A DNA stretch of 64,000 bases from Echinarachnius parma. Lineage: Eukaryota; Echinodermata; Echinoidea; Clypeasteroida; Echinarachniidae. Below the pieces are notes generated by a model. That model did not search any database, was not told the origin of the DNA, and saw only the letters and a list, made by a program, of their open reading frames with translations. Shown here piece by piece: positions 46,734-57,989 of the stretch (the stretch's first letter is position 1; each line of letters begins with the position of its first letter). Both the position numbers and the translations under genes were made by a program. Location of the stretch: NCBI GenBank assembly GCA_037951105.1, contig JBAMJV010003843.1, positions 112,921 to 176,920 on the forward strand, in the 5' to 3' direction.

Positions 46734-47039
46734 ATATAATTTATGTTTTAATTAATACAAACCTCAAACATTTTATATTGCAATTTGAATTACATATTGA
46801 ACCAAATGTATTAACTGTTGTTTTGTAAATGTGGCCATTAAAAATAACTGTTACTGATAACAGAAAAAAAACAGTGTTTCATGATATTCCACTCGTACAA
46901 TTCCACTATCTTGTACTACAACCAACCTCAGACTGGACCAGTCAGCTGTGCATATTTGACAAAAGTAATTACAAAAATACAAATTTTGGAATTGACTGTA
47001 CATACTTTTTGAACTGGAAATAGTCAAAGCGCTCACATA

Positions 47040-47655
47040 AACAAGGCGATAGCCGTAAAGTGTCGCGCCCTCTTGCGCGCATTCATGCAACATTGGACCT
47101 CATTTGACCTTTTACCTACTTATGTGACCTTTGACCCCAGAATATCATGGAGGCCAATATAGGGCACCTACCAATCAAGTTTGGTTACAAACCGATGCTG
47201 GGTTGGAAAGTTATCGACCCTAATATTAGACTCTTACCCCAAAAAACTTCACATTGACCCTCATTTGAACTTTGACCTACTTATGTGACCTTTGACCCCA
47301 GAATATCATGGAGGCCAATATAGGGCACCTACCAATCAAGTTTGGTTACAAACGGATGCAGGGTTGGAAAGTTATCGACCCTAATAGACTCTTACCCCAA
47401 AAACTTCACATTGACCCTCATTTGAATTTTGACCTACTTATGTGACCTTTGACCCCAGCATATCATGGAGGCTGGTATAGAGCATCTACCAATCAAGTTT
47501 GGTTACAAACAGATGCACGGTTGGAAAGTTATTACAATTTTTGTAAGTGTCACGGACGGACAGACGGACGGACAGACAGACGGACGGACAGACCGACGGA
47601 CGCAATTGGGATCCCTTAGTCTCCCCTCCACCTACGGTGGGCTCGACAAAAATGG
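47040..47655 (+). repeat. second copy of the ~156-bp tandem block with GACGGACAGACGG tail
   Basis: Starts ACAAGGCGATAGCCGTAAAG, has three units near 47,091, 47,252 and 47,409, and ends in the (GGACAGAC)n run and CTCCACCTACGGTGGGCTCG. Same orientation and layout as 27,278-27,960. Confidence 0.85.
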
Positions 47656-47739
47656 ACACAAACACTCCCCTGATCATTGGCATACGAAGCAGCGGCTTTG
47701 ATCAGTTTGATGTTGTATTCCTAGCAATCAAAATTGGTT

Positions 47740-47910
47740 CTAGGGGTTTCATGTACTGCATCATGTTCATGCCCTGCATTGACAGTTATGCATTGTGTCC
47801 TGGGCTATTTTTATTCTTTGTAATTGTAATGTAATGTGTTGTCATGTACTACTACTTTATATTCTTGTTCCTTTATTGAATTTACAATAAAGTGATATCA
47901 AATCAAATAT
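47740..47910 (+). mobile_element. probable retroelement 3' end
   Basis: Low-complexity TGTAATTGTAATGTAATGTG leads to CAATAAAGTGATATCAAATC; the tail ends in a short (ATCAA)n repeat. No coding part. Confidence 0.3.
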
Positions 47911-48392
47911 GTTGAAACGTTCACTCCCTAAACACAAACAAAGAACATTTCCAATACCCCACTCATATACAGCCATTATATCATATACTGTTGTGACCGT
48001 GTCGTAGGCATTGCAAAGACAATGCATGACTAGCATACTACTGTTGTCACTCAGTATTCTCTACAGGCCCACAGCACAACTTAAAGAGTGGATGTTCCAT
48101 GCAATTTCATAGAGTATCTGTTTGTTTAGTTTTGCACTGGGCCCGGCTGGGCACGTCTTGGTAGATAATGTTGCATTGTCTATGTACTCTGTATGACCAC
48201 GAAATTGTGTTTTGAAATAATGATTAAATAGAGAGATCATCAACAACTATTTTAAAACCTCTTTTAAACATTTTAAAAAACTGCCCGATCTTCAACTCGC
48301 GTTGCTTCTCCTAGAGTCTTCGCCTGCAACATGACGCCCGCGCGCGTTGAACATTATAGCAATGGGCTGTTTTCACAATAACATTACGGGTG

Positions 48393-48554
48393 CCAGACAA
48401 CTCGGCCAACGGCTAACTCGACCCATACCAGCTCGGCCAACGACCCCTTGTCCGCGGTCAGTCCCAACCCCTACCAACTCGGTTTGGCCGAGTATGTAGG
48501 GGTCGTTGGTCGAGCTGGTAAGGGTCGAGTTAGCCGTTGGCCGAGTTGTCCTGG
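48393..48554. mobile_element. long palindrome, CCAGACAACTCGGCCAACGG arms
   Basis: GACAACTCGGCCAACGGCTA and TAGCCGTTGGCCGAGTTGTC pair perfectly at the ends; arms continue through GAGCTGGTA to a short loop near 48,460. GC- and CpG-rich. Confidence 0.75.
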
Positions 48555-49124
48555 ATCTATTAGTCTTATACAAGGCATTCACAAAAGCCGTGACTTATTA
48601 TCGGACTATCGCAGTGCACCTGAAGTGTAGATTAGTATACGCGCGCCGTCTTAGGGAATAGTACATAAGTCTTGAACAATAGATACGCTACCTGGAATAC
48701 ACTGGAAATGGCAACCTGACCAACGATCAGGCTTTTTTGGAGCAAAATATGACTTTTCAGGTAAAGGACAAGAGGACCATACCAAGATAGAACACATTGG
48801 TAAGTTAATCATGTAGTTTGAACATTAATTCGGCCCCATATGTGGCAAATTAACTGAAAAAACGGACATTCTAGTCCGTATATTTTCAAGTATAAAATTT
48901 GCACGGTCCCACGTAGTTCCCGTACATGTCAGCATAGGCCTACTAGCTCTGCTCCCTTGTGTGGCTAAAACCACACATAGGTCAATTAGCATTGGTTATA
49001 ATGTCGCTAGATTTGAGTTACATGTTGAATCTCCAATGGAAAACATTTGCCTTATTTCATGATTAAAACACTACCGGAAACTGTATTTGTTGTCCATTAA
49101 TAAAGTCAAACTAACTATGCTTAC
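48555..49124. other. unassigned stretch upstream of alpha-catenin
   Basis: If the candidate first exon at 49,125 is right, this is part of the 5' UTR intron. No element or exon recognised. Confidence 0.4.
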
Positions 49125-49460
49125 CAAATATGCTGTTGTATTGTCCTTTGAAATCCGAATCGTAACATTTGAGCTCCTTTTCTCTGGAAAAAAATTAGTA
49201 GTTGCTGCACACTCTGAAACGTAACACAAAGTATGGACCCGAAGCGTACACGCCCACCCCGCGCTATAAAATCCCATCGCAAAGAAGAGCGGTCTCTCAT
49301 AGAATAACACGTGTTTCGTCGCGGCGGCGAGCGAGGCAGGCGCATCGTATATCGATGGGCAGGCGAAGCGAACACTCCGGGATCGAGAGCACAAACGGAC
49401 ACGTCTGAATACTCATGCACTTATTCAAGAGCAAGCTTCCTGCGCGATTTCTTGTCGGTA
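49125..49460 (-). promoter_or_regulatory. candidate non-coding first exon and CpG-rich promoter of alpha-catenin
   Basis: A strong donor-like TTTG/GTAAGCATAG (minus strand, GT at 49124-49123) bounds a stretch much richer in CpG than its surroundings (49,200-49,460). It is the best-looking unattached 5' splice site upstream of the acceptor at 46,152. No coding potential was recognised. The assignment to alpha-catenin is inference; a first exon of a divergent plus-strand gene is also possible, since a TATAAA lies at about 49,263 on the plus strand. Confidence 0.3.
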
Positions 49461-51129
49461 GACATACCTGTACTTATGTGTAAAATACTTTGTATGTTAC
49501 ACATGGCGCCGCACACTACGTGGTACCATTGTTCTATACCGCTAGCGTCGGGTCGTAACCATTAACAACTCATTGTCAACTGGGTCAAAGTGAATTCGCC
49601 GACACCCCTCGCACAATCAATTGCCCCGCCAAGCGAAAATATAACGCACTACGGCAATGTGATTCTGTATGCTATACACAAACGGTATAGGTGGCTCTGC
49701 TGGTGTCGGTAGATGGCATCAGCTAGGTATGTCGATGCTAACGCACTTTCCTATATGTTGCGTGTAAATGGTCCAGTTATTAACTGGACCAATTTACTAG
49801 TAGATGTGGCTAAGTAAAACCAAGTGATTAGCACCAGCCCGGCCATGGGCCATACTGCATGGATACACTTGTAAACTAGCGCCGCATTGCACCGCATAGT
49901 AATTATCAACTCAAAGTCAAACACATAAATAATCTAAAGGGGGAAATGTGAAAATATGCCATGGTTATTTTACTGCGAGATATCTTGTTCACCCATCTGG
50001 CGTATTAACACAAATGCTTACGAGTGGGACTGAGTCAGTGTTGGACACATCTGTTTCACGATAACAGATTCATTGTTTTTAGAGATGTTTACTTTTTAAA
50101 TACATAATTTATTAAGAACAAGATATGACGCTTCAAAATCTACATAAAATATCATGTTTTGAACATACCTTCCGTAAATTGAGCCAACCTTTTAAGTTTT
50201 TTTCCAGTTGAAATGTAACGGTACTACGTAGACGTACGTACGTAGGGGCTTGGTTTACTGAAGTTTACCGCTCTTCAATTTAACATGCACATACATTATT
50301 CTCAACTCAATACAAATGTTTTTGACAAATTTTGAAGTACACTCCAAATGACAATTTCAATTATTGCACTTGAAAAGCATTATAAAATAATAATAAGGAT
50401 ATGGTCAATCACATATTCATATCTAATCATCATATTTAGGCGATATTAACGTGAGACTAAACAATGATTATGTTCTTTCAGAGGGGTGTGTTTGCTTGAT
50501 AGCATAGCATAGCAAAACAAACGCATTCTTTAGAAATTAGTAATGAGTCAGTTTCCAACATTCCAACATGATTTAGCGATATGATAAAAATAGGTTAAAC
50601 AATAATGGTAAACTGACAATTATGACCGTGTTGAAATCCATTTCCTATTAAAGACGAACACATAAATTGTAAAATAAACAGAATAACGTTCCTCAACGTA
50701 CCCGATAACCAGTAGTCAAACAGTGGCGCAGCGCCGGGGGCACGGAGGGTGGAGGGAAGGGGGGGGGGGGGGGGATGGGTGCCCCAAAATTATTTAACAA
50801 ATAATACAAAATATGATATTATAGAGTATGGATTTGATGTAGTTTACATTCTGAAACATATTTCAATAGTCTAAATCCCAAAATAAAATCACTAATATAG
50901 GAGTGGCCGTAAAGATGAGTATACGGATCTGAACACCTCCCCCCTCCAACTACGACCTGTTTTGTCATATTTCATCATTTGAATAGTATTATGTGGCCCA
51001 TTCAAAAGTCAAATTAATACTCATGCTGATCTATTGTATACAAAAAGACATTAATTAACATGGTTATGTATTGGCCTCGGACTCGGTACTAATAAAAATG
51101 GGTACCTTTTCTGTATTTTGTTCGTATAG
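49461..51129. other. unassigned intergenic stretch
   Basis: AT-rich; a GTGGCGCAGCGCCGGGGGC start with a G run at 50,722-50,775 looks like a decayed G-run element. No gene seen. Confidence 0.45.
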
Positions 51130-51420
51130 GTTTTTCATTTAATTTCATTTTTCATTTCATTTATTGACTCATAAAACCAAAACAAGAATATAATTTACAA
51201 TGTAAAACAAGACAAATGAATAATACATAAATACAACAATTGCACAATACAAATAAATGAAATAGGAATATGAGAAGGGACCATAATTAAAGATAAACAA
51301 ATCTTGGTGGGTATGGTCCCCGAGAGAAGCGACTGCTTCAAAATAAGCACGTACAAATACAGATACTAAAATGAAAGAAAGGGAGTAGGGGTGAAAAGGG
51401 GAGAAGAGAGATTATACCTA
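51130..51420 (-). mobile_element. probable LINE 3' end with (GAAAT)n tail
   Basis: On the minus strand the stretch runs ...AGTCAATAAATGAAATGAAA into an ATGAAATTAAATGAAA tail, typical of non-LTR 3' ends; no coding part remains. Confidence 0.35.
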
Positions 51421-51908
51421 TATTAACATTACAATAGTGGATCTGGTGTGCTCAAAAGTGTGTCTTTATATTTGTGTTTGAATACCTTTAAGGATGTTTT
51501 AGTAATGGATGAACAAATAACGAAGCTATAGTAACCACGGTAACCACGGTACAAACAATTCCAGAGCGCACTTTTAGTGATGAGCAGAAAAAGCGACCAA
51601 GTTTCACTTGTTTCTTTATTTTTGGAGAATTTAGTTTATTATCCTTAAATTCAGCTTATCATTATGTATAACACAGTGCCACAGTGCCCCCCCCCCCCCC
51701 CCCAAACCCGGGAAAAAATATATTTAATTTATAACATTAATAAAGTATTCACTACCATAGCCTTCAATTATCAATAATATTGAATCTAACACAAAAAATA
51801 GCATGAATAATTAACTCAGCAAATCGATCGATTAAATAAAACAGTAACATTTACCTTTCAGATAAATAGGCCTCTTAAATATTTACCACGATCAATATTT
51901 ACCTCCGC

Positions 51909-52300
51909 TTAAAGAAATCTTGTAACTTTTTTAACAATTGTCAACACTGACGACGGGTTGATACAAATGTGTTTCTCTGATCCGATACCAGCCGGTATGT
52001 CCACTGTTTGTTGTGTGAACATTCCATGATAAATGAATGCTATATGACCGAGTAATGAGCAAACATGCAAAGTGATATCTGCTAATTAATTTCACTTATT
52101 TTGTACACGATTGATATTATTCAAATTTTTGTTGGAGATTTTGTTGAAATCCGAAGACTTCAATCATAAATATCTTTATAACAAAAGATAAATTATGAAA
52201 ACTGACACTTGTTCATGCTTCTATTGGTAATATACGAACACAACGAGGTATGTGAGAATATAGTTCTAAGTTCATTTTGTGGATTTTGATCCCTTATAAG
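51909..52300. mobile_element. TTAA-type MITE, family GATCTAGTAAC
   Basis: Starts TTAAAGAAATCTTGTAACTT, keeps the core ATGACCGAGTAATGAGCAAA, ends GATTTTGATCCCTTATAA. Confidence 0.6.
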
Positions 52301-52435
52301 TAGCCGCTATAAAAAAAAAAAACTGTGTCAACGGAGAACACAGGCACGTTGTAAAGGCGTACCAATATAACACCAATATTTATACCGTTTAGATGACGGT
52401 TCAAAATTATTGTCGAGAGGTAGAGAACAAAATTC

Positions 52436-53567
52436 AACTTATTATGTAGTTTGCCCATATTACAATGTTTTATTAATGATTATTGATTTATATAATTATA
52501 TACAACGTCGAGAAGCGTTCATTAAAAATGTAATTTCTTAATGGATGTTATTCTATTTTATATCTCAAGATCTAGCGTCAATGTCCAAATCATGGTCATT
52601 AATTCAATGAGAAATCAAACTAAAATAGCCATTAATATGGTTTGTATACCATTCAAGCATCGTTAAATTATAACTATCAGTTTTTACTGATAACGTACAA
52701 ATTTTAGTTCCTAAATCCACTCTGACCAGACCTGTACATAACCTTCCCTTTAAGCTTTATTTTAGTACGATTGAAGCATGTAGTATGATTTTTCGTTATA
52801 CCAATCTTGTAAAGATGACAAACAAGTTTTATCCATCAAAAAATTGAATTTGTGACATGAACTTTTCTGTATAAAATAATCCTTACTCTTTACACATGTT
52901 ACATATATATGTGAACATAATAAATCAAGGTCGATGATTAATATTTAACTTATTACGTAGTTTGCCCATATCACATATTAATGATTATTGATTTACAGTA
53001 TATACAACGTCGAGAAGCGTTCATTAAAAGTGTAATTTCTTAATGGATGTTATTCTATTTTATATCTCAAGAGCGTCAAGGTCCAAATCATGGTCATTAA
53101 TTCATTGAGAAATCAAACTAAAATAGCCATTAATATGGTTTGTATACCATTCAAGCATCGTTAAATTATAACTATCAGTTTTGACTGATAACGTACACAT
53201 TTTAGTTCCTAAATCCACTCTGACCAGACCTGTACATAACCTTCCCTTTAAGCTTTATTTTAGTACGATTGAAGCATGTAGTATGATTTTTCGTTATACC
53301 AATTTTGTAAAGATGACAAACACATTTTATCCATCAAAATTGAATTTGTGAAGAGAACTTTTCTGTATACAGATAAAGACACTCTTTACCTACATGTGAA
53401 CATAATAAAGGCAGGTCGATGATTAATATTTAACTTATTACGTAGTTTGCCCATATCACATATTAATGATTATTGATTTACAGTATATACAACGTCGAGA
53501 AGCGTTCATTAAAAGTGTAATTTATTAATGGATGTTATTCTATTTTATATCTCAAGAGCGTCAAGGT
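52436..53567 (+). repeat. ~0.5-kb tandem repeat, 2.3 units
   Basis: Units start at about 52,436, 52,947 and 53,432 (AACTTATTACGTAGTTTGCC). Units one and two are nearly identical over their full length; the third stops after GTCAAGGT. Confidence 0.9.
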
Positions 53568-54367
53568 TCACATGCAATATATATTATTGTGTTTAATTTG
53601 TTATGCATACATGTACGTGTGTATGTCCATGCATCATCACGTGATATGTGTGTCGGTGTATTTAAATTAGCCATACTTATTTTTATGAATAAATGTTTTT
53701 GTTTTGTTTAATTTGTTATTATTATATACCATAATTGAGTGTTCTAAGAGAATAATTTTGATCATAAGAGGCCCAACTGCACATAAGTGGCGGGAGTCCC
53801 TATGTGACAGGACGGCATTGAAATAAGGATAATGTTTATGATTATGTATACAAGCAATAGTTATATGGTGGGAAAGAAAACAAAATATCGCGATACTCAT
53901 AGCGGTGCCATCGCAAATTTTGTTGATTTATAAAATTGTATTATTTTGTTTAAATATATGAATAATGAATAGAAACGTAATTGGCAACAATAGTCACATT
54001 TGACTGATTGCCACCGAACAACAGCAACACACACATAGGCTATAAATGCATGTCAGTAATGTGCACTCATCTCACTTCAACAGATTGGTGGTACTATTTA
54101 CAATGTAGCTCTGCCCCACTTCCGGTACCGATTTTATATTTTAGATATTCAAAAATACGAGCTGTATTCGTTTATGGCTCCACAATTTAAAGAAAAGGGA
54201 TATTGAATCAAAATAATATCAAACATAATAATAAAATAACATACCCACCTCCACAATTCGGTAAAAATGGATATTTAAACAAATATATAACGAACGCTGG
54301 CCAACGTAAAAAAAACCCCACAAATTTACACGCACACGTACTGACATACATGCATTCAGACAACAGT
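53568..54367. other. AT-rich intergenic stretch, nothing recognised
   Basis: Open frames here are short and low in complexity. Confidence 0.45.
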
Positions 54368-54660
54368 AAACGATAAAACACACACACACACACACACATG
54401 CACACTCACGCACATGCAACGACTCAACTTTTTTAACAAAACAATTAAGCAAAAATCACAAAAACAAAATTACACGCACACACACTCACACGCACGCGCG
54501 CGCCCACACACACACACACACACACAAACACAAATACACACAAACACCTACACATACGCACCCACACACAAGCGCACAGACACAAACACACACACATACA
54601 CACCATTTTTACATCGATGACACACACACACAAACACAAACATAGTCAACAAACACATAA
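54368..54660 (+). repeat. (CA)n-rich tract
   Basis: Interrupted CA dinucleotides, with a short CGCGCG patch near 54,497. Confidence 0.97.
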
Positions 54661-55058
54661 TAACGCATGTGTAGATATCACACAACACACATTCACGTTC
54701 ACAACTTATTCACTCGAAAAAGGACGACGATATTTAAATATGGAAAATGAAAGTCAGGTAAAATTATATTTCTTGAGATGAATACGTCTATATATTTATT
54801 GGATGTTCCTAAATTAGCTGTAAATTTGCCCTAAAATGCATGATATACAATTACATGTACATTAATAATTTTATTTCGATCCATTATTTCCATAATGTTA
54901 AACATTGTCAGATTCCGAAAAGTTAAAAATATCTTGAATAAAGTGATTGCACTCAAAGTAATACAATAATAAATGAGATGCCAGCAAGAAATAAGATGAA
55001 ACCATGCAACAATTTAGTTTTAAATAATCTTTAGAAATTATGATAACGATCATAATTA

Positions 55059-55601
55059 TTAAAGGGATAGTTGAGTATTGGTCAAACGTAACTTTAGTAA
55101 TTAACCAAAATCTGCATCATTACGGTACAAACTAATACGTAGTTATAACTCCACCATGCTCGAATGGCATACACAATTACAAACGACTAAGTAAAAACCC
55201 TAATATCATTTTTAAAAGAGCCGTTACAACTCAAGAGGGCGCTCTCTAAAAATTCATTGGTTTTAGCCATTTTTTCATACACAATTGTGCATTTAATGTT
55301 TTGTTAAAATAATGATTCAATACAGATATCATCAATAACTATTTAAAAACATATTTAGATTTTTTTCAAAGTAGTCTATAAGCATTTTGTGTATTTTTCA
55401 AAATATTCAAAATGTCCCCCGGCCGGTAGACTTATGAATAAAATATCTTGAAATCAAATTTTTCAACTATGAGAGCATTTGAAAGGGAGTGATTCCCATT
55501 TTACATGTTTTACTTAAGGAACTTTCAAATGGAAATTAAAACCAACCAATTTAGTGTCAAGGGGCATTTCGGGAAGTACCAATACTCAAATGTACCTTTA
55601 A
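55059..55601. mobile_element. TTAA-type MITE, family TTAAAGGGATAGTTGAG, 543 bp
   Basis: TTAAAGGGATAGTTGAGTAT at left and ATACTCAAATGTACCTTTAA at right; shares most of its length with 20,569-21,094. Confidence 0.75.
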
Positions 55602-56441
55602 TATCACAATGAGACAATCAGGTAAATACAAAAAAGATAGATACACCAAACCAAAATGTTTTATTATATTAGGTTACTACACAGCATTATAGCACAAGTT
55701 ATGTTTAACGATTAGGAATAGTTTACCACAAAAAGAAGAACAAAAGAGAACTTGATTCTATCACTAAATTTAAATCACACTTAGTTAAAGACACACATTT
55801 TTCCTCTTTTTTAATTGATCATTAAGTTAACATTATGTAAGCATTTAGTTTTTGATTGTATTATTGTATTTTCTTATTTGTTGTAAGCGCTATGATACCC
55901 GCTTAAACGCCTAAATAGCGTACTTTAAATAACAACTATTATTATTACGTTCCGACTATTACAGTTATAATTATACATACGATTAATTTCGCTGTTACAT
56001 TTACTTGTATATATACATGACACTAATTTGCAAAGTTATATCGTTAATAAAAGATGTCTATGCGTACGGTAGAAACACTTATAGGACATGCCAATGCTAG
56101 CAAAAGTATCATTTCAATTAAGAAGCTGAATAGGAATCATTAGCGGTAAGCTCGAAATCAATGTCGGCCTCAGAAAACCTCATCAGAGGCCTCAGAAAGT
56201 TGATACCATAATTGTGTTACCAACTTACCATGATAAACAATCCATCCCGTGTCATAATGTATACCGCCTTTTTACTTCCAGAAAATAGTTATAATACTAT
56301 TATTTGTCACATTAACATTTGACATTTTATAATGTGTCCACTGTCCACTGTCTTGCCTTTAATTTAAATCCTATATACGGTATACTATGTACCGGTAAAT
56401 AAACTGTAAGAGTTTCGAACGATACATTCGAAACAAGCATT
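55602..56441. other. AT-rich intergenic stretch, nothing recognised
   Basis: Contains TTGTAAGCGCTATGATACCC at about 55,882, weakly like a SINE tail; otherwise no element or exon seen. Confidence 0.4.
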
Positions 56442-57147
56442 GGGCCGTATGCATAAAAACAAGCAATTGCTTATAAGCAATTGCTTTAAGCACAAGCAAG
56501 AGCTTGGCAAGCAAAAGATCAAGTTCAAGCAATTGCTTGAATACATATGCACAAGCTTTTGCTTGTGCTCAAACCTTTTGCTTGCACTGCCTAAGCAATT
56601 GCTTACGTGTTGGACAAAGGATCGTTACGGTTGTGCGAACATCGCACTGCAGGACAACAATGCTTCGTGCCCGACCTGGCAGCAGTATTTTTGCTTACGC
56701 AAATAGGGGGGAAACAGCACAGATCATTAGGGGGGTTTCTGTGCAGATCGATGGACGAAAATTGCCGTAAAAAGTCTAAAATATCAGAAATTGTATTAAA
56801 TATGAAGTCACAACATAACATCTGAAATAAGGAGCTCGTAATCATCCCGAAACGGTATGAAAATTTGATCCTTAAACGCGAATGCCCTGAGTAAGCAAGA
56901 GCTCAAGCTGGTCTGGATGTGCTTGAAAAAACGCAAGCAATTGCTTATCAAGACAAGTAAAAGGTTCGTTTTATGCATACGGTTTCAAGCAATTGCTTGT
57001 TTGGTAAGCAATTGCTTACGAGCAGTAAGCAATTGCTTGTGCTTGTAAGCAAATGCTTTTGCTTGCAAGCAATTGCTTGTTTTTATGCATACCGATTCAA
57101 GCAAAAGGCTAGCACAAGCAATTGCTTGTTTTTATGCATACGGCCCA
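56442..57147. mobile_element. inverted-repeat element with ten AAGCAATTGCTT palindromes
   Basis: Ends GGGCCGTATGCATAAAAAC and its complement, flanked by ATT on each side. Perfect AAGCAATTGCTT copies start at 56461, 56475, 56527, 56593, 56935, 56987, 57006, 57027, 57067 and 57116; 57047 has one mismatch. Half sites (AAGCTTTTGCTT, CAAGCAAAAGG) fill the spaces. The centre (56,610-56,930) lacks the motif. GGGCC ends with a 3-bp flank resemble PIF/Harbinger MITEs (inference). Confidence 0.75.
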
Positions 57148-57194
57148 TTGTGTACGTATCCCTTATATTTATGTAATCCTTACGATATATACTC

Positions 57195-57209
57195 TTTATT
57201 ATGTTTATT
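57195..57209 (-). terminator. candidate poly(A) signals of the YWTD gene (two AATAAA)
   Basis: Two minus-strand AATAAA hexamers (57200-57195 and 57209-57204) lie about 240 bp after the stop codon, just before the AAGCAATTGCTT element begins. Confidence 0.4.
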
Positions 57210-57444
57210 ACATTATCGTGTACTCATTATTAGTATGTACCCATTATCATTATGTACTCATTATTATTATTATGTAATTATTATGTAGAGCCTATACTAC
57301 TAATAATAATGTTTCATTATTGTGTGCTCCTTATTATTATGTACACGTGCTCCTTATTACTACGTTCTCCTTATTATTACGTACTCCTTATTATAATGCA
57401 CGTGTGCTCCATTATGTACTCGTTATATGCACATAATCAAATTG

Positions 57445-57653
57445 TCAGTTATACACTTTGATCTTGTCAACGTGGATTCCTCTAGCAAGGCCGAATGATG
57501 GCGAAGCCGTGTTGAACACGTACGTGTTGTCCCCTTCCTCGTCGTCTTCCTCGTCGATGTTCGTGCCCGTCATCGCGATCGAATAAGGGTTGGTACTGTA
57601 GACCCAGTAGGCCTTCTTGTCGAAAAGGCTAACGTCACAGAAGTCGACCAGAC
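57445..57653 (-). CDS. YWTD gene exon E (last coding exon)
   Basis: Acceptor TTTAAG, phase 1 in, stop TGA at 57447-57445; 70 codons. Encodes GLVDFCDVSLFDKKAYWVYS, then NPYSIAMTGTN, an acidic run DEEDDEEGD, and SPSFGLARGIHVDKIKVYN. GLARGIHVDKI is a typical blade start, suggesting the propeller closes here. Confidence 0.83.
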
Positions 57654-57898
57654 CTTAAAGATTAATACATTGTATAGGAATATTAGACATATTTGTGCCC
57701 AGGTTATGGTAAAATTATGATAGTAATGATAATAATTATTGTCAACAAATAATAATGATGATAATGATATTACAAATGGTAACAACAGGGACAACTATAT
57801 TTACAATATCAATACTACAATAATGACAACTACTACTAATATTAATAATGATATTTAATAGAAATAATAATGATAATAATACTACTACTAATACTAAT

Positions 57899-57989
<91 letters not shown>

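Noticed and set aside
54208-54639. Cys/Val-rich and His/Thr-rich open frames
   Set aside because: Translation of the CA-rich tract in several frames.
56461-57127. CRISPR-like array of AAGCAATTGCTT
   Set aside because: Short palindromes with irregular spacing in an animal genome; no spacers, leader or cas genes.
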